A stretch of 64,000 bases of DNA from Maniola hyperantus (GCF_902806685.2 NC_048546.1:11984534-12048533), one strand, 5' to 3'. Positions 21,270-32,970 are shown, counted from the first letter of the stretch. Notes: generated by a model not told the origin, from the sequence alone. Numbers and translations: made by a program.

Positions 21270-21570
21270 TGTATAGAAGCAGGCGTTACTTTGCGGAAGT
21301 CCATGATATACAATGAACCAAAAGCTTAATTTGCTATAGTCCGCTGAAACAGGTCGAATCTGTATGGTGCAACATGCAGCATGCAAAATGCACCGCCCGC
21401 CCTCCCACTGCTAAACGTGCAGGAAGAAGCAGCCGCCACGCAGCAACACACAAATCCCAAACACACTCGACGCACGTTTCGCCCCGACACCGGAGCATCC
21501 TCAGGAGATGTAGACCTTACAATGCACAATTGCAAAGTGCAAAGTGCAATTGTGCACTGCTCCTTTTTTG
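21270..21570. repeat. Two-module dispersed repeat K
   Basis: Module 1: 'gttgtatagaagcaggcgtt', 'gaaccaaaagcttaatttgc', 'caggtcgaatctgtatggtg'. Module 2 (21415-21540): 'aaacgtgcaggaagaagcag', 'cacacaaatcccaaacacac', 'gcacgtttcgccccgacacc'. The copy at 57480-57790 carries module 2 in the opposite orientation relative to module 1. A module-1-only copy is at 35805-35960. Confidence 0.75.
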
Positions 21571-21958
21571 AAGTCGGTTAATAAAAAATGTGTTTCCAGC
21601 GTTATCTATTTACCTACGTCTGCCTTAAGATTATATTATACTTTGTTACCTAATTATACTGTCGAAAATATTTATATAAAAAGATAATAATTGTACGATA
21701 GGCTTGAATTGAGAGGCGTGGCTATTGAACCGCGTATAATATGATATAATTATTTAAGAACAAACGTCAGTATTAATGTTTTTCTGTTTGAGAGTTCTGA
21801 TAAAAAGTAAGAGTGAAAAGCAAAAGACGATGGAGTGTCCTCTAAAATTACAGAATATCTACAAGGCACAAATCACAATGCTCAAGGCAGGGATCGGCAA
21901 GATCAGAAGATTGAACCGTTTTAAGATCTCATTTAAATTAGGTACTGTACCTACTTAT

Positions 21959-22450
21959 TAGGGTTCCGTACCTCAAAAGGAAAAACAAAACCTATCAGGG
22001 TTTTGTTTTTCCTTCACTTCCTTCAGAGGATCTCTTTGTTGTCTGTCTGTCGGTCTGTCAAGAAACCTACAGGGTACCTACTTCGCGTTGACCTAGAATC
22101 ATGAAATTTGGTAGGCAGGTAGATCTTATAGCTGATATTCGGGGAAAAATCTGAAAACCGTGAATTTGTGGTTACATCACACAAAAATAATTAAATTGTG
22201 GTCATGAACTAATAATTAGTATTTTCAATTTTCTAAGTAAGATAACTATTTGATATAGTTATCTTACTTAGAAAATTGAAAGTGGGGTATCATATGAAAG
22301 GTCTTCACCTGTGCATTCTAAAACAGATTTTTATTTATTTTTACGTATCATAGTTTTTGAATTATCCTGCAAAATGTTGAAAAAATACGACTGTAGTACG
22401 GACTACGGAACCCTCATTGCGCGAGCCTGACTCGCACTTAACCGGTTTTT
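21959..22450 (-). repeat. Family-A repeat with internal palindromic duplication
   Basis: From 'agggttccgtacctcaaaag' to 'gcacttaaccggtttttaat'. Two copy-specific changes: 'ggaaaaacaaaacctatcag' is followed by an inverted partial copy near 21990-22015, and a 24-bp segment at about 22227-22252 is repeated inverted at 22258-22283 (ttttctaagtaagataacta). Confidence 0.85.
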
Positions 22451-22554
22451 AATATTTTTAGGCGGATTGCGCTTACCATTTGTATGGACATAGACATGAA
22501 ATATGTATTATAATGGTATTAATAATATGTACCTAGTAATTTTGCTGGACATAG

Positions 22555-22617
22555 ACGTGAAACCTATGTCCAGCACTGCAGAGCACCTATTGGTTGACGA
22601 CGACGGTGATGATGACC
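22555..22617 (+). mobile_element. RTE-type LINE 3' tail
   Basis: 'aacctatgtccagcactgca' then 'cctattggttgacgacgacg' and (GATGA)n, the same end as at 18170-18225. Confidence 0.55.
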
Positions 22618-22654
22618 TTTATTTATAGCTAAGATTTGTTTACCATATTAGACA

Positions 22655-22860
22655 CTAGTTTACGCACGCGACTTCACAAACACAAATTTCAAACCCTTAT
22701 TTAACCTCCTCGGAGCTTGAATTTTCAAAAACCCTTAGCGGATGCCTACGTCGCTATCTGAATGCCAAATTTCAGCTCGATCCGTCCAGTGGTTTGAGCT
22801 GTGCGTTGATAGATCAGTTAGTCAGTCAGCTTTTCCTTTTTTATTTACATTAGATATGGC
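22655..22860 (+). repeat. Family-B repeat
   Basis: 'tagtttacgcacgcgacttc' to 'gtcagtcagcttttcctttt'; lacks the usual 'cgtccgcgtgg' near its left end. Confidence 0.8.
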
Positions 22861-23589
22861 TGATATTTTTACCTAGTAGATAGCTTGTGACTTGGTAAAC
22901 GTATTTTCTTCCACTTGCTCGGAATTTGCTACTTTACTCAAGAAAGGATTTCACTACAGAGGATTGCTATCGGGTCTCTACTGGCCGCACGCCAATAATT
23001 TCCAAGAGGACTGTAAAGGAAATTGCTTGCAGATGACGAGGTTCTTCATCCGCTAGCGCCTCGTTCTTTCAAAACACTCAGTCAGTAATCGCTTTATTTC
23101 AGGCCTGGACTGTAATGTACTATTATAATCTGGTAGAATATTTCCTAAAGCAACGGCGGCACAGTAAAAACTCCTACACATGTTTTGCATAAATTACCCA
23201 AACGTGTGATGAAACCACTTTGTTATATTTTGCTCTACAATATAACAACAAAAAGCCTTTAGATAGCCCGGGGCAAGTTTTTGTAAAGGACAAAGATAGC
23301 TTTATATTCAAAAGGAATACGGTATGATGATGTCAAAAAAAGTAAATAGTCCAAGAGCCAGTTGCTGTTTCTAAGTATCGAGATAAAAACAGTTTCTTTT
23401 CCGGCATGATAATTTCGTAGTTTAAACAAGTACCTATAGTTCAATTAGTTTAATCTCCACTTAATTTTTTGAATTTGTTTCGAACAACTTGGCGTTAGTT
23501 AGGTCTTTTAAATATTTTTTTACTAGGTACCATTGCGATTTGGCAGTGTGCAAATTCTGTCTGCCTGTTTGTCTGTGCTGTGCAGATAG

Positions 23590-23662
23590 ACAGATGGACG
23601 GAAAACAAAGTGATCCTATAAGGGTTCCTTTTTTCTCTGGAGATAGGTACGCAACCCTAAAA
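23590..23662 (+). repeat. Family-A 3' end fragment
   Basis: 'acaaagtgatcctataaggg' and 'gataggtacgcaaccctaaaa', only the last 70 bp of the element. Confidence 0.75.
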
Positions 23663-24051
23663 GTATAAAATTCCCTCCATAGTACAGAAGCTATTTTATT
23701 TTCCACGATCTACAGAGGTACCTACTTACTAGCTTTTATTTCTTGCAAATCTGCAATATCGAATAGTTTTATGGAAAGTCAAGCGTATCAGAAATTCACA
23801 CTTCCATCCCGTATTGTTATATTCATGTTATACCTACTCGTATTCGAGAGAAAAATCCGAAACGAGTTCGTTCTTTTCCCTAGAGAATTTCATTTCGAGC
23901 TACAGATATTGTGTAGTCGATAAATAAGTATATAATTGAGACGCGCGAACTTCCTTTATTTAGGATAAAATTGAAAAAACTACTGTTAGAAAAGACATAT
24001 TACTCGATTAATGATTACCTTGTAGATAAATTTTAGTTTTATTTTAATTTT

Positions 24052-24477
24052 TAGGGTTCCGTACCTCAAAAGGAAAAACGGAACCCTTATAGGATCACTT
24101 TGTTGTCTGTCTGTCTGTCTGTCAAGAAACCTACAGGGTACTTCCCGTTGACCTAGAATCATGAAATTTGGCAGGTAGGTAGATCTTATAGCTGACATTT
24201 GGGGAAAAATCAGAAAACCGTGAATTTGTGACTATATCACACAAAAAAAATTAAATTGTGGTCATAAACTAGTAATTAGTATTTTAAATTTTCGAACTAA
24301 GATAACTATATCAATTGGGGTGTCATATGAAAGGGCTTCACCTGTGGATTCTAAAACAGATTTTTATTTATTTTTATGAATCATAGTTTTTGATTTATCG
24401 TGCAAAATGTCGAAAAAATGTGACTGTACTACGGAACCCTCGGTGAGCGAGCCTGACTCGCACTTGGCCGGTTTTTG
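24052..24477 (-). repeat. Family-A repeat, full length
   Basis: 'tagggttccgtacctcaaaa' to 'cgcacttggccggtttttga', one of the cleanest copies. Confidence 0.9.
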
Positions 24478-24682
24478 ACATTTGTAATATTATTATTTAA
24501 ATTTGCATTTTTTTTGTGACTAAGTATTTAATGTGACTAATTTTATCAAAACTATGTACCTACTTACACGTTGTTAGGTATATCATAACATATTGCATGC
24601 TAATAGGCAGAATTTGGCTGTAGGTACCTTTTTGTTTTGTAATATCTGCACTGTTTACCCATATTCGCAATAAAGAAATTTG

Positions 24683-24713
24683 AATTGAATTGAATTGAAT
24701 GGAATGGACGTCG
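24683..24713. repeat. Short GAATT tandem repeat
   Basis: tgaattgaattgaattgaat then 'ggaatgg', a five-base microsatellite. Confidence 0.8.
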
Positions 24714-24847
24714 AAATGCGAGTGTGAATTTGATATCTAAGTATACTTACCTAGTTGTAGTTAAAAATCGAAGCTTTATAAACTACAGACTTATATTATG
24801 ATCACCGGATAAATAATTTAGCTTACATTGAATTCGTCTATTTAGGT

Positions 24848-24945
24848 GTATATAAAAGGAAAAGCTGACTGACTGATTGATCTATCAACCCACAGCTCAA
24901 ACTACTAGACGGATCGGGCTATTTGGCATGCAGTATGCTTAGTAC
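24848..24945 (-). repeat. Family-B truncated repeat
   Basis: 'atataaaaggaaaagctgac' to 'cggatcgggctatttggcat'; the left half is missing. Confidence 0.8.
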
Positions 24946-25191
24946 GAGATTTTATCGTTCACCAACGTTGATAGTATTCGAGTGTCAAAACACTTCCGCA
25001 TTATAGTAAACTGGATCTTAACAACCTTGTTTTAAAGCTCAAGTTTGTCTACACATCTACAGCCAGCGCCCCAAGCGGAAACGTTGTGAAAGTAAAATCA
25101 GTGGCATTAAATTTTCGACTTCTGCTTTCTGCGACTCTCTGCGACTCGTTTGATGTGTCTGTCCATCTAATGGGGCGTCTGTTACAAAATA

Positions 25192-25564
25192 CAGGATGTA
25201 ACCAGAACGCTAGCAAAAACTTAGCGCAATTGTAATACTACCTAAACACAATCTAATACATACCAATAACCATTTGCCTCATTTTCTAGTTTTAGTGATT
25301 TAGTATTTTTCAAATTCGCAATTATAGCGTGCAAAACTCGGGTCAATGCCCCACCTACGACGCGGCATTAACTCCGAGTGGCCTACTTACGCAACGTTCT
25401 TTGGCCTTTAGCCTTAGTCAGATGTTTTATTTGCAATATATCGTGAACTTTTACAAAATATAGGAAATTTTTCGCGTTTTTTGTGGTATCACATTATCAG
25501 TAATCAGCAGTAGGTAGGTACTATCACTTGTCTTCGTTTTTGCTAGCGTTCTGGTTACATCCTG
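25192..25564. mobile_element. 373-bp TIR element with TA target duplication
   Basis: The 29-bp terminal inverted repeats are perfect (caggatgtaaccagaacgct, then agcaaaaac) and flanked by TA on each side (25190-25191 and 25565-25566), as expected of a TA-inserting cut-and-paste family such as Tc1/mariner. No ORF, so non-autonomous. A diverged copy without the right terminus starts at 56648. Confidence 0.85.
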
Positions 25565-26079
25565 TATATTAAATTAAATTCATTAACTTGGCTTCATAAT
25601 AATGCAAACATTTATATCCCATAAAGTAGTTTATATCCAGCTTAGCTTTAGAGCTTAGAAGAACATTAATAAAATAGTTAGGTATTTAGAAAGTTCATAA
25701 TATTCTGTGAATATTATTTATTCATAGCTGCTATTGTTAAGTAAGCTAAGGGCATTATCACACTTGCGAGTGTATTGCGACTTGTGAATGCGCTTGCAAA
25801 AAGTGTGCAGCAAGCTTGCCGCGTGAACGCAACGTGTTCCCTACGATACAGTTTAGCGATGTGTAAAAACGCACAAAGAGTTCTTATGTTTAGTACGAGA
25901 ATTTACATCTCACCAACGTTAATAGAATTCGAGCTTCGAAGAGTCAAAGAAAAACGGACCTAAGAATATGTCATTACGCAGGTACAAACTCAGAGTTTTT
26001 TATTTATCGAACGCTGGTATATGGCTGGTATAACGATTAACGTCACCATTCTATATTTTCTCTTTGGTTAGCATGTTCA

Positions 26080-26400
26080 ACTGCGGCTGCCAAAATCCTA
26101 GGTTCGATTTCCGGTCAGATCAAAAATAGGTACCTACTGGGTTTTCATGTCAAGAAATCCTTAGTACTAGCCCGAAGTTTGGAAGTTAGCCGCGGTGTTT
26201 CACTCCCTTTCCACGGAGAATACAAATAGCCATCGGCTCTGAGCCTGATCTCTCTCTGGTCATGTCGGATTGTTGTCCCATCGGACTATGATAGTAAGAG
26301 AATAGAATGTGCATCGGTATTTGCACACACAAACACACACACACACATTTGCGCACGATAATACATTAATACCTCCCGCGCGTTAATCTCTGTGGAGACT
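26080..26400 (+). repeat. Second SINE type with B box
   Basis: 'ggttcgatttccggtcagat' acts as the B box; the body has 'agcccgaagtttggaagtta', 'ctctggtcatgtcggattgt' and a (CA)n tract at 26321-26347. The layout (pol III head, unique body, 'gtggagactgatcatcgacc' end) suggests a SINE, but only one copy is in the window. Confidence 0.5.
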
Positions 26401-26909
26401 GATCATCGACCAAATTTTTTTCGGGAGGATTATGAATTTTATTAGCTTTGATGCGAGTGAGTGAGTGAGTGAAAATTTGGCTCCATAATCCGTATCGCTG
26501 TTTCACGACTCGTTCGCTAATCGCCAGTGTGATAACTTCCTAATTCGGTGCATACGTGAATAAAATATCCATTAAGCTCAGTACATTGTATACGGTTCCG
26601 CATCTTATTGTGTATAATCGAGAGCAGTCTGCCTTTATTATCCCGGCTTAGGATGGGCTTAGTACATAAATATGTGGAAGATAATGGCGAGACTTTGAAA
26701 GCAAAAGAGCTGGAGATTATCAAGCTTTCTGTTTTCCGAACAATTTTAAAATAAATAAAACTCTTCAATAATGCAACTACTAAACCAAAATAACGTACGA
26801 CTTTTAAGGGTTCCATAGCAAAAACCAAGGAATCTTTAGTTTCGTCAACTATTATAATATTTTGTGGTTTTTTGCAGTACATCTGTCCGACTGTCTATGT
26901 GTCACAGCT

Positions 26910-27205
26910 ATTTAAAAATAATCAGTACGACTTGGACTCAAACACGAGGGGTTCTGTAGGTACAGATTCTGTATCATCGTACACGATATTTTAACACTAG
27001 GTATGTACTTTTTTGCGCGGAGGCCATTTTGAAATTCGCCACCTTGGTTTTTTTTAATTTTTGTTATATTTGTTGATATACCGGCAGCTATAGAAATACA
27101 CTCTGTTAAAATTTCAACTCAAATTGGACAGACAGACGGAGGTATGGACAGACGGACGGACAGCGCAGGATTAGTAATAGGGCCCCGTTGGCACCCTTCG
27201 GGCAC
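26910..27205 (+). repeat. Family-A' repeat, full length
   Basis: 'tacgacttggactcaaacac' and 'gaggggttctgtaggtac' to 'gggccccgttggcacccttc'. It contains 'ggccattttgaaattcgcca', the block used to recognise the split copy at 33538-34290. Confidence 0.75.
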
Positions 27206-27237
27206 AGAACATTTTTATACAAGTCTTGTATGAAAAG

Positions 27238-27463
27238 CTAGCTGATGCCCGCGACTTCGTCCGCGTGGAATTGGGTTTTTTAAAAATCCCGTGGGATCTC
27301 TTTAATTTTCCGGGATAAAAAGTAGCCTATGTCACTCACCAGGTCTTTATCTATACCCATGCAAAAAATCACATCAATCCGTTGCACCGTTGCCTCGTGA
27401 TTGAAGGACAAACCAACAAACCAACAAACAAACACACTTTCGCATTTATAAAAAGGGTACTGA
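27238..27463 (+). repeat. Family-C repeat, full length
   Basis: 'agctgatgcccgcgacttcg' to 'aacacactttcgcatttata', the family-C layout with a (CAAA)n-like 3' part (aaaccaacaaaccaacaaac). Confidence 0.9.
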
Positions 27464-28189
27464 TGTCAAAACAATTTATTAAAACCAGCTCCCTGTAGCC
27501 AGTAGCATTTTTGTTAGTGAAAAATTGTTTGTTTGGTTTTTGTCGTACCCCGTCAGCTCTGAAACTATTAGCCGACGATATTGTGGGTCAAGTATTCTCG
27601 GTATATTGAAACAAAACAATCAAAAGCTTTGGGGAACGCGCGCCCTCCGCCCGCCCGCCCGCCTTAAGTATTTTTATGACAATATTCAATGAAACTTTTA
27701 AGCCTAATCCAAACAGCCCGCGACGCGTGAAAATGTGTGATGGGAGCTACATTCTATACCGATACATTATATATCGATTGATAGGAACTAGGAGGTCAAA
27801 ATCGAACACGGCAATGTGCACGATTTTGTAGCATATAATTAATAGAAGATATTATGTAGGTAGATCAAGCCGCAGCGAGAATCTCTTAAAAGTGATCACC
27901 GTAAAATTTCAGTTCAGAGAGCCCTAAAATTTAAGAACACTTTAAAATTCAAATACATCATATCATCGCGCTGGAGCCCTGAATGGACCTTGGTTTGTTT
28001 ACTTCAAGAAATTCAAAAATACCTTGCTTAAAACAATCAAAATGCAAACTGACTCCCACTTCCGTGTTTATATTGACACAACTAGTCGTTGCCGCCTACC
28101 GCCAAGAGTTTGGTTTGTTACAGCCCTTAAATTTTAGCGAAAAATGGAACAGAAAGACAAAACTCAACACGGGGATTTTTTCTTGGAAG

Positions 28190-28415
28190 ACTAGCGAATG
28201 CTCGCGACTTTGTCCACGTGGACAACACAAATTTTAAACCCCTATTTCACGCCCTTAGGGGTTGAATTTTCAAAATCCTTTCTCAGCGGATGCCTGCGTC
28301 ATAATAGCTATCTGCATGCCAAATTTCAGCCCGATCCGTCCAGTAGTTTGAGCTGTGCGTTGATAGATCAGTCAGTCAGTCAGTCAGTCACCTTTTCCTT
28401 TTATATATTTAGACT
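28190..28415 (+). repeat. Family-B repeat, full length
   Basis: 'ctagcgaatgctcgcgactt' to 'cagtcaccttttccttttat', including five CAGT units. Confidence 0.9.
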
Positions 28416-28798
28416 AGTGAATATTGCATAGTGGAAAATTGCACCGACATTCAAATAGTTCCGATATTATCTAATACCTACCTAGTTATTATAATATTAT
28501 TGTTATGACTAGTGACTAGGACAAAGAGTGAACATGTAATAGCTAGTAATATAAATATAACCCACACAGATACAGGGGTACAGCCATGCAGTCGCCTCGT
28601 GCCAGACTTAGGTATTAGGTGTTTCTCCTGGTTTATAGGGTTACCTCAATTGGCAATAAATTTATAAGTGGAAAAATAAATCGAGTAGGTGGAAAATTTA
28701 TGTGGTCTCGCAGGTTTTTGCGATCGGGCCAATTCAGAAAATGAAACTTCCTAAAGTGGCGCAGTTCTGTAGGTTTTATTAAAATAAAATTAAGTGCA

Positions 28799-28976
28799 TA
28801 ATATTATGCGTACGAAATGACTTCTCACGCGCAATTTTAACTTTATGTGTCAATTTTTGTGTTAAAACTACGATTTTAGTCCTTATTTTGAAGGTGAACT
28901 GTACTTTTGACATGACAGTTGACCCATAGAGTTAAAATGGCGCGTGAGAAGTCATTTTGTACGGTCTATAATATAG
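28799..28976. mobile_element. MITE-like element, long imperfect TIRs
   Basis: The left arm 'gaaatgacttctcacgcgca', 'attttaactttatg' pairs with the right arm 'agttaaaatggcgcgtgaga', 'agtcattttgtacg' over about 55 bp with a few mismatches, around a 60-bp centre. No ORF. Confidence 0.75.
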
Positions 28977-29114
28977 TCTGTAACGAAAAGGACTAGAGAA
29001 GGAGGAATAAAGGAAAACACTATGAATTATGAACTGCAACTAAATAAATTGTAACATAACTTTATATCAATTATTTTTATTTGGGTAAGTACAATTTTAC
29101 GTTGAAGTGCCTCT

Positions 29115-29300
29115 CACATTCATCATCATCATCATCATCACTTCCACACGCCACTATCTTACGCCACCTGAATTCAGCGGCTCCCTGCAACTCGTCTGAT
29201 GTCAAATCGTCAAATCAGAAATGAGGAGATCCGTAGGAGAACTAGAGTAACCGACAGCTCTACGGGTTATGAAGCTGAAGTGGCAATGGGCAGGGCATAT
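29115..29300. mobile_element. RTE-type LINE tail and coding scrap
   Basis: An (ATC)6 tract at 29119-29138, the complement of the RTE tail, lies next to plus-strand 'aatgaggagatccgtaggag', 'aagtggcaatgggcagggca', which match the coding scrap at 20580-20670. Two insertions in opposite orientation, or a rearranged one. Confidence 0.5.
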
Positions 29301-29855
29301 AATTCGGAAAACCTATAGACGTTGGGGTATACAGAATCCGACATAACAAATACCCAGAAAGACATGAAAAACCTAACCCTGTCTGTCACACAGTCGGGTA
29401 AAAAGAAAAAAAGAAAACTATCCGAGTAGGTACGGTCGTACCTACTTTAAACTTACACGTGTGTTACTGTTGAGTGCGCAAATATGATTAATTAACATAA
29501 TCTGCACTAATGTTATCTTAACCAGTACCTCACTTATTGACCTGAATCTTGTACCTTTATCAGAAAACCATTATAATAATAATATAATGCACGCAATCAA
29601 TAGCTGTTATATGTAGTTACATAAAATAAGATAACATAAACAGACATAAAATTATTATCGTTAGATAATAAATTATTACTGTAGTGACAACCCTAAATTT
29701 CATAACAGCAGTGGTGACTCCACTATGTGATAAGTTTGTTTAGTGTATGGAAAAATCCATCATGTAGGAAAATTTTTGATGTACCTATTGACATAAAATT
29801 ATATAGATACTATCCGATTATGTTAATATTTTTTCACGAAATTATAGGTATTATT

Positions 29856-30172
29856 AGTCCCGCAAATTGCTATGGCGCTGGAACCATCCCCCCAATTGTG
29901 TAAGAATAACCATTTCACGGCTATCGCAATCGTCAAGAATTCTGCCCTTTGATTGGCTGTGAAAAAATGTAAACAGCGAATCAACCAATCAAAGGGCAGA
30001 ATTTCTTGACGATTGCGATAGCCATGAAATGGTTATTCTTACACAATTGGGGGGCATATCTCATTGACATCGAAATGACGTCAGCCAAAATAAAAACCAT
30101 CAGCTCGAAATTTCAGTCTAGTGCTGACGTCACTAAAATGGCGGCCACGCGCAATAGAAATTTTCGGGACTT
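29856..30172. mobile_element. MITE (agtcccgcaaatt type) split by a second element
   Basis: The outer parts 29856-29887 and 30055-30172 align with the copy at 15225-15402. The intervening 167 bp is a separate foldback element flanked by a CAT duplication. Confidence 0.85.
29888..30054. mobile_element. Nested 167-bp foldback element with CAT duplication
   Basis: Begins ccccccaattgtgtaagaat and ends with its complement attcttacacaattgggggg. The arms are about 65-70 bp, with one base difference and one 1-bp indel that I can see (cacgg / catgg; agaattc / agaatttc). It is flanked by CAT at 29885-29887 and 30055-30057. The uninterrupted relative at 15252-15262 has a single CAT, which fixes the insertion boundaries. 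Confidence 0.9.
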
Positions 30173-30424
30173 ATACAAACACATAGGCCCCAGCCCAAGC
30201 ATATGCTGCAAATTCAAAATACCTCAAAATGTGTAAAAAACTTTGAAATAGGTAGTAGCTCTACCTCTCTACAGAAAATATAATTTGTATTTAAGTTTTT
30301 AAAATCTCGTGGGAATTCAATGAGTTTCTAATGGTCTCTGGCATAAAAGTAGTATAATATGCTCGTCTAATGAATGCAAGCTATCTTTGTACCATTTCAT
30401 CAAAATCGGTTCAGCAGTTCACTT

Positions 30425-30595
30425 TCGAAGTGAGATAACTATATCAAGTGGGGTATCATATGAAAGGTTTTCACCTGTACATTCTGAAACAGATTTTATT
30501 TATATTACTGAAAATTTAACCCCTAAGGGGGTAAAATAGGGGTTTGAAATTTGTGTAGTCCAAGCGGACAAAGTTGCGGGGATAAGCAAGTAAAT
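30425..30595 (-). repeat. Chimeric A/B repeat fragment
   Basis: 30425-30506 is the central part of family A (gtggggtatcatatgaaagg ... acagattttatttat). It passes directly into 30515-30590, the left half of family B (cccctaagggggtaaaatag ... aagcaagt). Confidence 0.75.
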
Positions 30596-30723
30596 CGATG
30601 ACGGCAGTTAAATATCCTTATCGATTTCTACGCATCGTACTGGAACGCTAAGTCGCTTCTGCATGTCTTTGTCGGTAGGGAGATATCCATAGGCTATCCA
30701 CCAGATCAGAGACAATTTAGAAA

Positions 30724-30806
30724 TTGCAAAAAGTTTCCTGTACTGGAAGTCAAACCTGGAACCTCCCATTTATAAGACCACGGTGCTCACTACTGCGATA
30801 GGTATG
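30724..30806 (-). repeat. Diverged tRNA-like SINE head
   Basis: 'tggaagtcaaacctggaacctcccattt' and 'aagaccacggtgctcactac' parallel 20874-20945. Confidence 0.55.
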
Positions 30807-31504
30807 AAAATTATCGTAAATCTGATTCTTTCCCAAAATCGCAAAATGTACTTAGACAGGTGCTTCTCAATTCCCATGACTAGAATTTAATGAAAATAAG
30901 GATGAATATTAACAATAATGTCGTTCGTTAAAGATAACACTATCAGTTTTGCCATGAGCTGTGTCAAGTTCAGTATGCATATCGGCATATCGTAGCTTTG
31001 AAGGTTAGGTATACCTACCTAAATCTACAGCGTGTTTGAATAGTGCCATAGATTCTTTTACTGTCTCTGCTACCTAACAACCATAATACGGATTTCATTG
31101 TATTCAGAACATTTCACAAGGAATGTTTTTAATTACCTTTAATTGGCAAACAAAAGGGGAAAATCATAAAGGTAATAACTACTTCAGTATGGAAATAACC
31201 ATCAGATACAGTTTGAAATGGAAATAACCATTAGATATCACTTGAAGCTTGAGTGCCATACTCAATCTGATGATTATATTATTATTATCTTATCAACTAT
31301 AGAAAGTTTCCGTTTCGGAATACCTAAATGGGATTTGCCTGTTCTATTATTGTCAATTACTTAATACATATTATGTGAAAAGTTCTTTATGCGTCCTGCA
31401 CACGTTCTATTCTAGAAATCAATATATTTTATTATTGAATACTTAGTTGTCCTTTCAGTACTTTCACTATTGGAGTATCTTATCTCTATAATTTAAAAGG
31501 AATA

Positions 31505-31690
31505 ATGCAAAGCCGTGCCGCCAAGCGATTTAGCGTTCCGGTATGATGCCGTGTAGAAACCAAAGGGGTATGGGTTTAATAAAAACTGCCATACCCCTTC
31601 CAGGTTAGCCCACTATCATCTTAGACTGCATCATCACTTACCATCAGGTGAGATTGCAGTCAAGGGCTAACTTGTATCTGAATTAAAAAA
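31505..31690 (+). repeat. Dispersed repeat I with poly(A)
   Basis: 'aaagccgtgccgccaagcga', 'gccataccccttccaggtta', 'catcaggtgagattgcagtc', 'agggctaacttgt' then A12. Pieces recur at 54265-54345 and 57838-57890. Confidence 0.65.
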
Positions 31691-31694
31691 AAAA

Positions 31695-31795
31695 AAAGGA
31701 AAAGCTGACTGATTGATCTATCAACGCGATCAACGCACAGCTCAAACTACTGGACGGATCAGCCTCAACTTTGGCATGCAGATAGCTATTATGAT
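31695..31795 (-). repeat. Family-B right-half fragment
   Basis: 'aaaggaaaagctgactgatt' to 'gcatgcagatagctattatg'; contains an internal duplication of 'gatcaacgc'. Confidence 0.8.
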
Positions 31796-31799
31796 CCCG

Positions 31800-32335
31800 G
31801 GTATCGGATGCAACTGAGACGTCCCGAGGCGTTGAACCGGCACAGGTTTACACCAAATACCTAGGCCAAGAGTAGGTGAGCGTAATGTCTCCTTCTGAGC
31901 TGTCTTCTTCTGCGGAGCGGATGGCCGTCAGCGTCGCTCTCGCTCTCACTCCGCAGCCTCCTAAAAGTGTTATGACAAAATATAGATCTGTTAATAAAGA
32001 GTCTAAAAGCATAGATCACTGTCCGAGCGATCTTAACGTAGATGGTCATTGGTCACCCCTTAGGAAAGTAAAATTTTAATCTGTTGTGTGTTATTAGGGG
32101 ATATGAAAAGACCCTCCCCGCGTGGTGTTTAGTTTTATACCGATCACAAGCACCCGGCGTCCCTGGAATCAGCTACTACATGAACAAAATCAGTAGGCTG
32201 ACTAATCTTTTCACCACGAGCGACGGATGGCTACCTTTAAGACCGAGCTATTGCGGTTGCGGCTTTTTGGGCTGCTCATGTTTGAGGTGACCGTCGACTC
32301 GAGAAGAAGAAGAAGAAGAAGATTTCCCTCATTGA
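31800..32335. other. GC-richer island of unknown origin
   Basis: Noticeably richer in CpG and codon-like structure than its surroundings, with short overlapping ORFs (31876-32079 and 32084-32290 on the plus strand) and a (GAA)6 tract at 32302-32320. No protein domain recognised. It may be a decayed retroelement terminus; I cannot show that. Confidence 0.35.
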
Positions 32336-32599
32336 AACTGGTTATTGAAAAGCTACGTTCCTTGGACTGCGATATTCATAAAAATATTAGCATAATTTTT
32401 CCGTCGATTTCCCCGGCAGTCGTATAAAATAAACATTCCTATTATTTTAGACATTTTCCTTATGGAAGTTATGGAATGTCAGCCTTTTCCTCGAGGCCTT
32501 TCAATATCAAATTTCATAAAACGTTTCCAATAAAAAGGTTGTTTAGATATACGTAGCACGCGTTTAACAAAATATGTGAGTAAATCAATATATGTAAAT

Positions 32600-32818
32600 A
32601 TATAAAAGAAAAGGTGACTGACTGACTGACTGACTGATCTATCAACGCACAGCTCAAACTACTGGACGGATCGGGCTGAAATTTGGCATGCAGATAGCTA
32701 TTATGACGTAGACATCCGCTAAGAAAGGATTTTTCAAAATTCAATCCCTAAAGGGGTAAAATAGGGGTCTGAAATTTGTGTAGTCCACGCGGACGAAGTC
32801 GCGAGAATAAGCTAGTAG
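32600..32818 (-). repeat. Family-B repeat, full length
   Basis: 'atataaaagaaaaggtgact' to 'gaagtcgcgagaataagctagt', flanked by AT-rich DNA. Confidence 0.9.
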
Positions 32819-32970
32819 TTATACAAATCTTTGAGCCTGTGTAACTTTGAAACTACACATTTGTACGGAAATCTAACAAACTACCGACTACTACAGGTAT
32901 TTGTATCTTAAGAACGTGGAACCAAACTTTTGTATGGAAGCGCTGGGGAGTGGGGAGCGCTAAGGAAACT

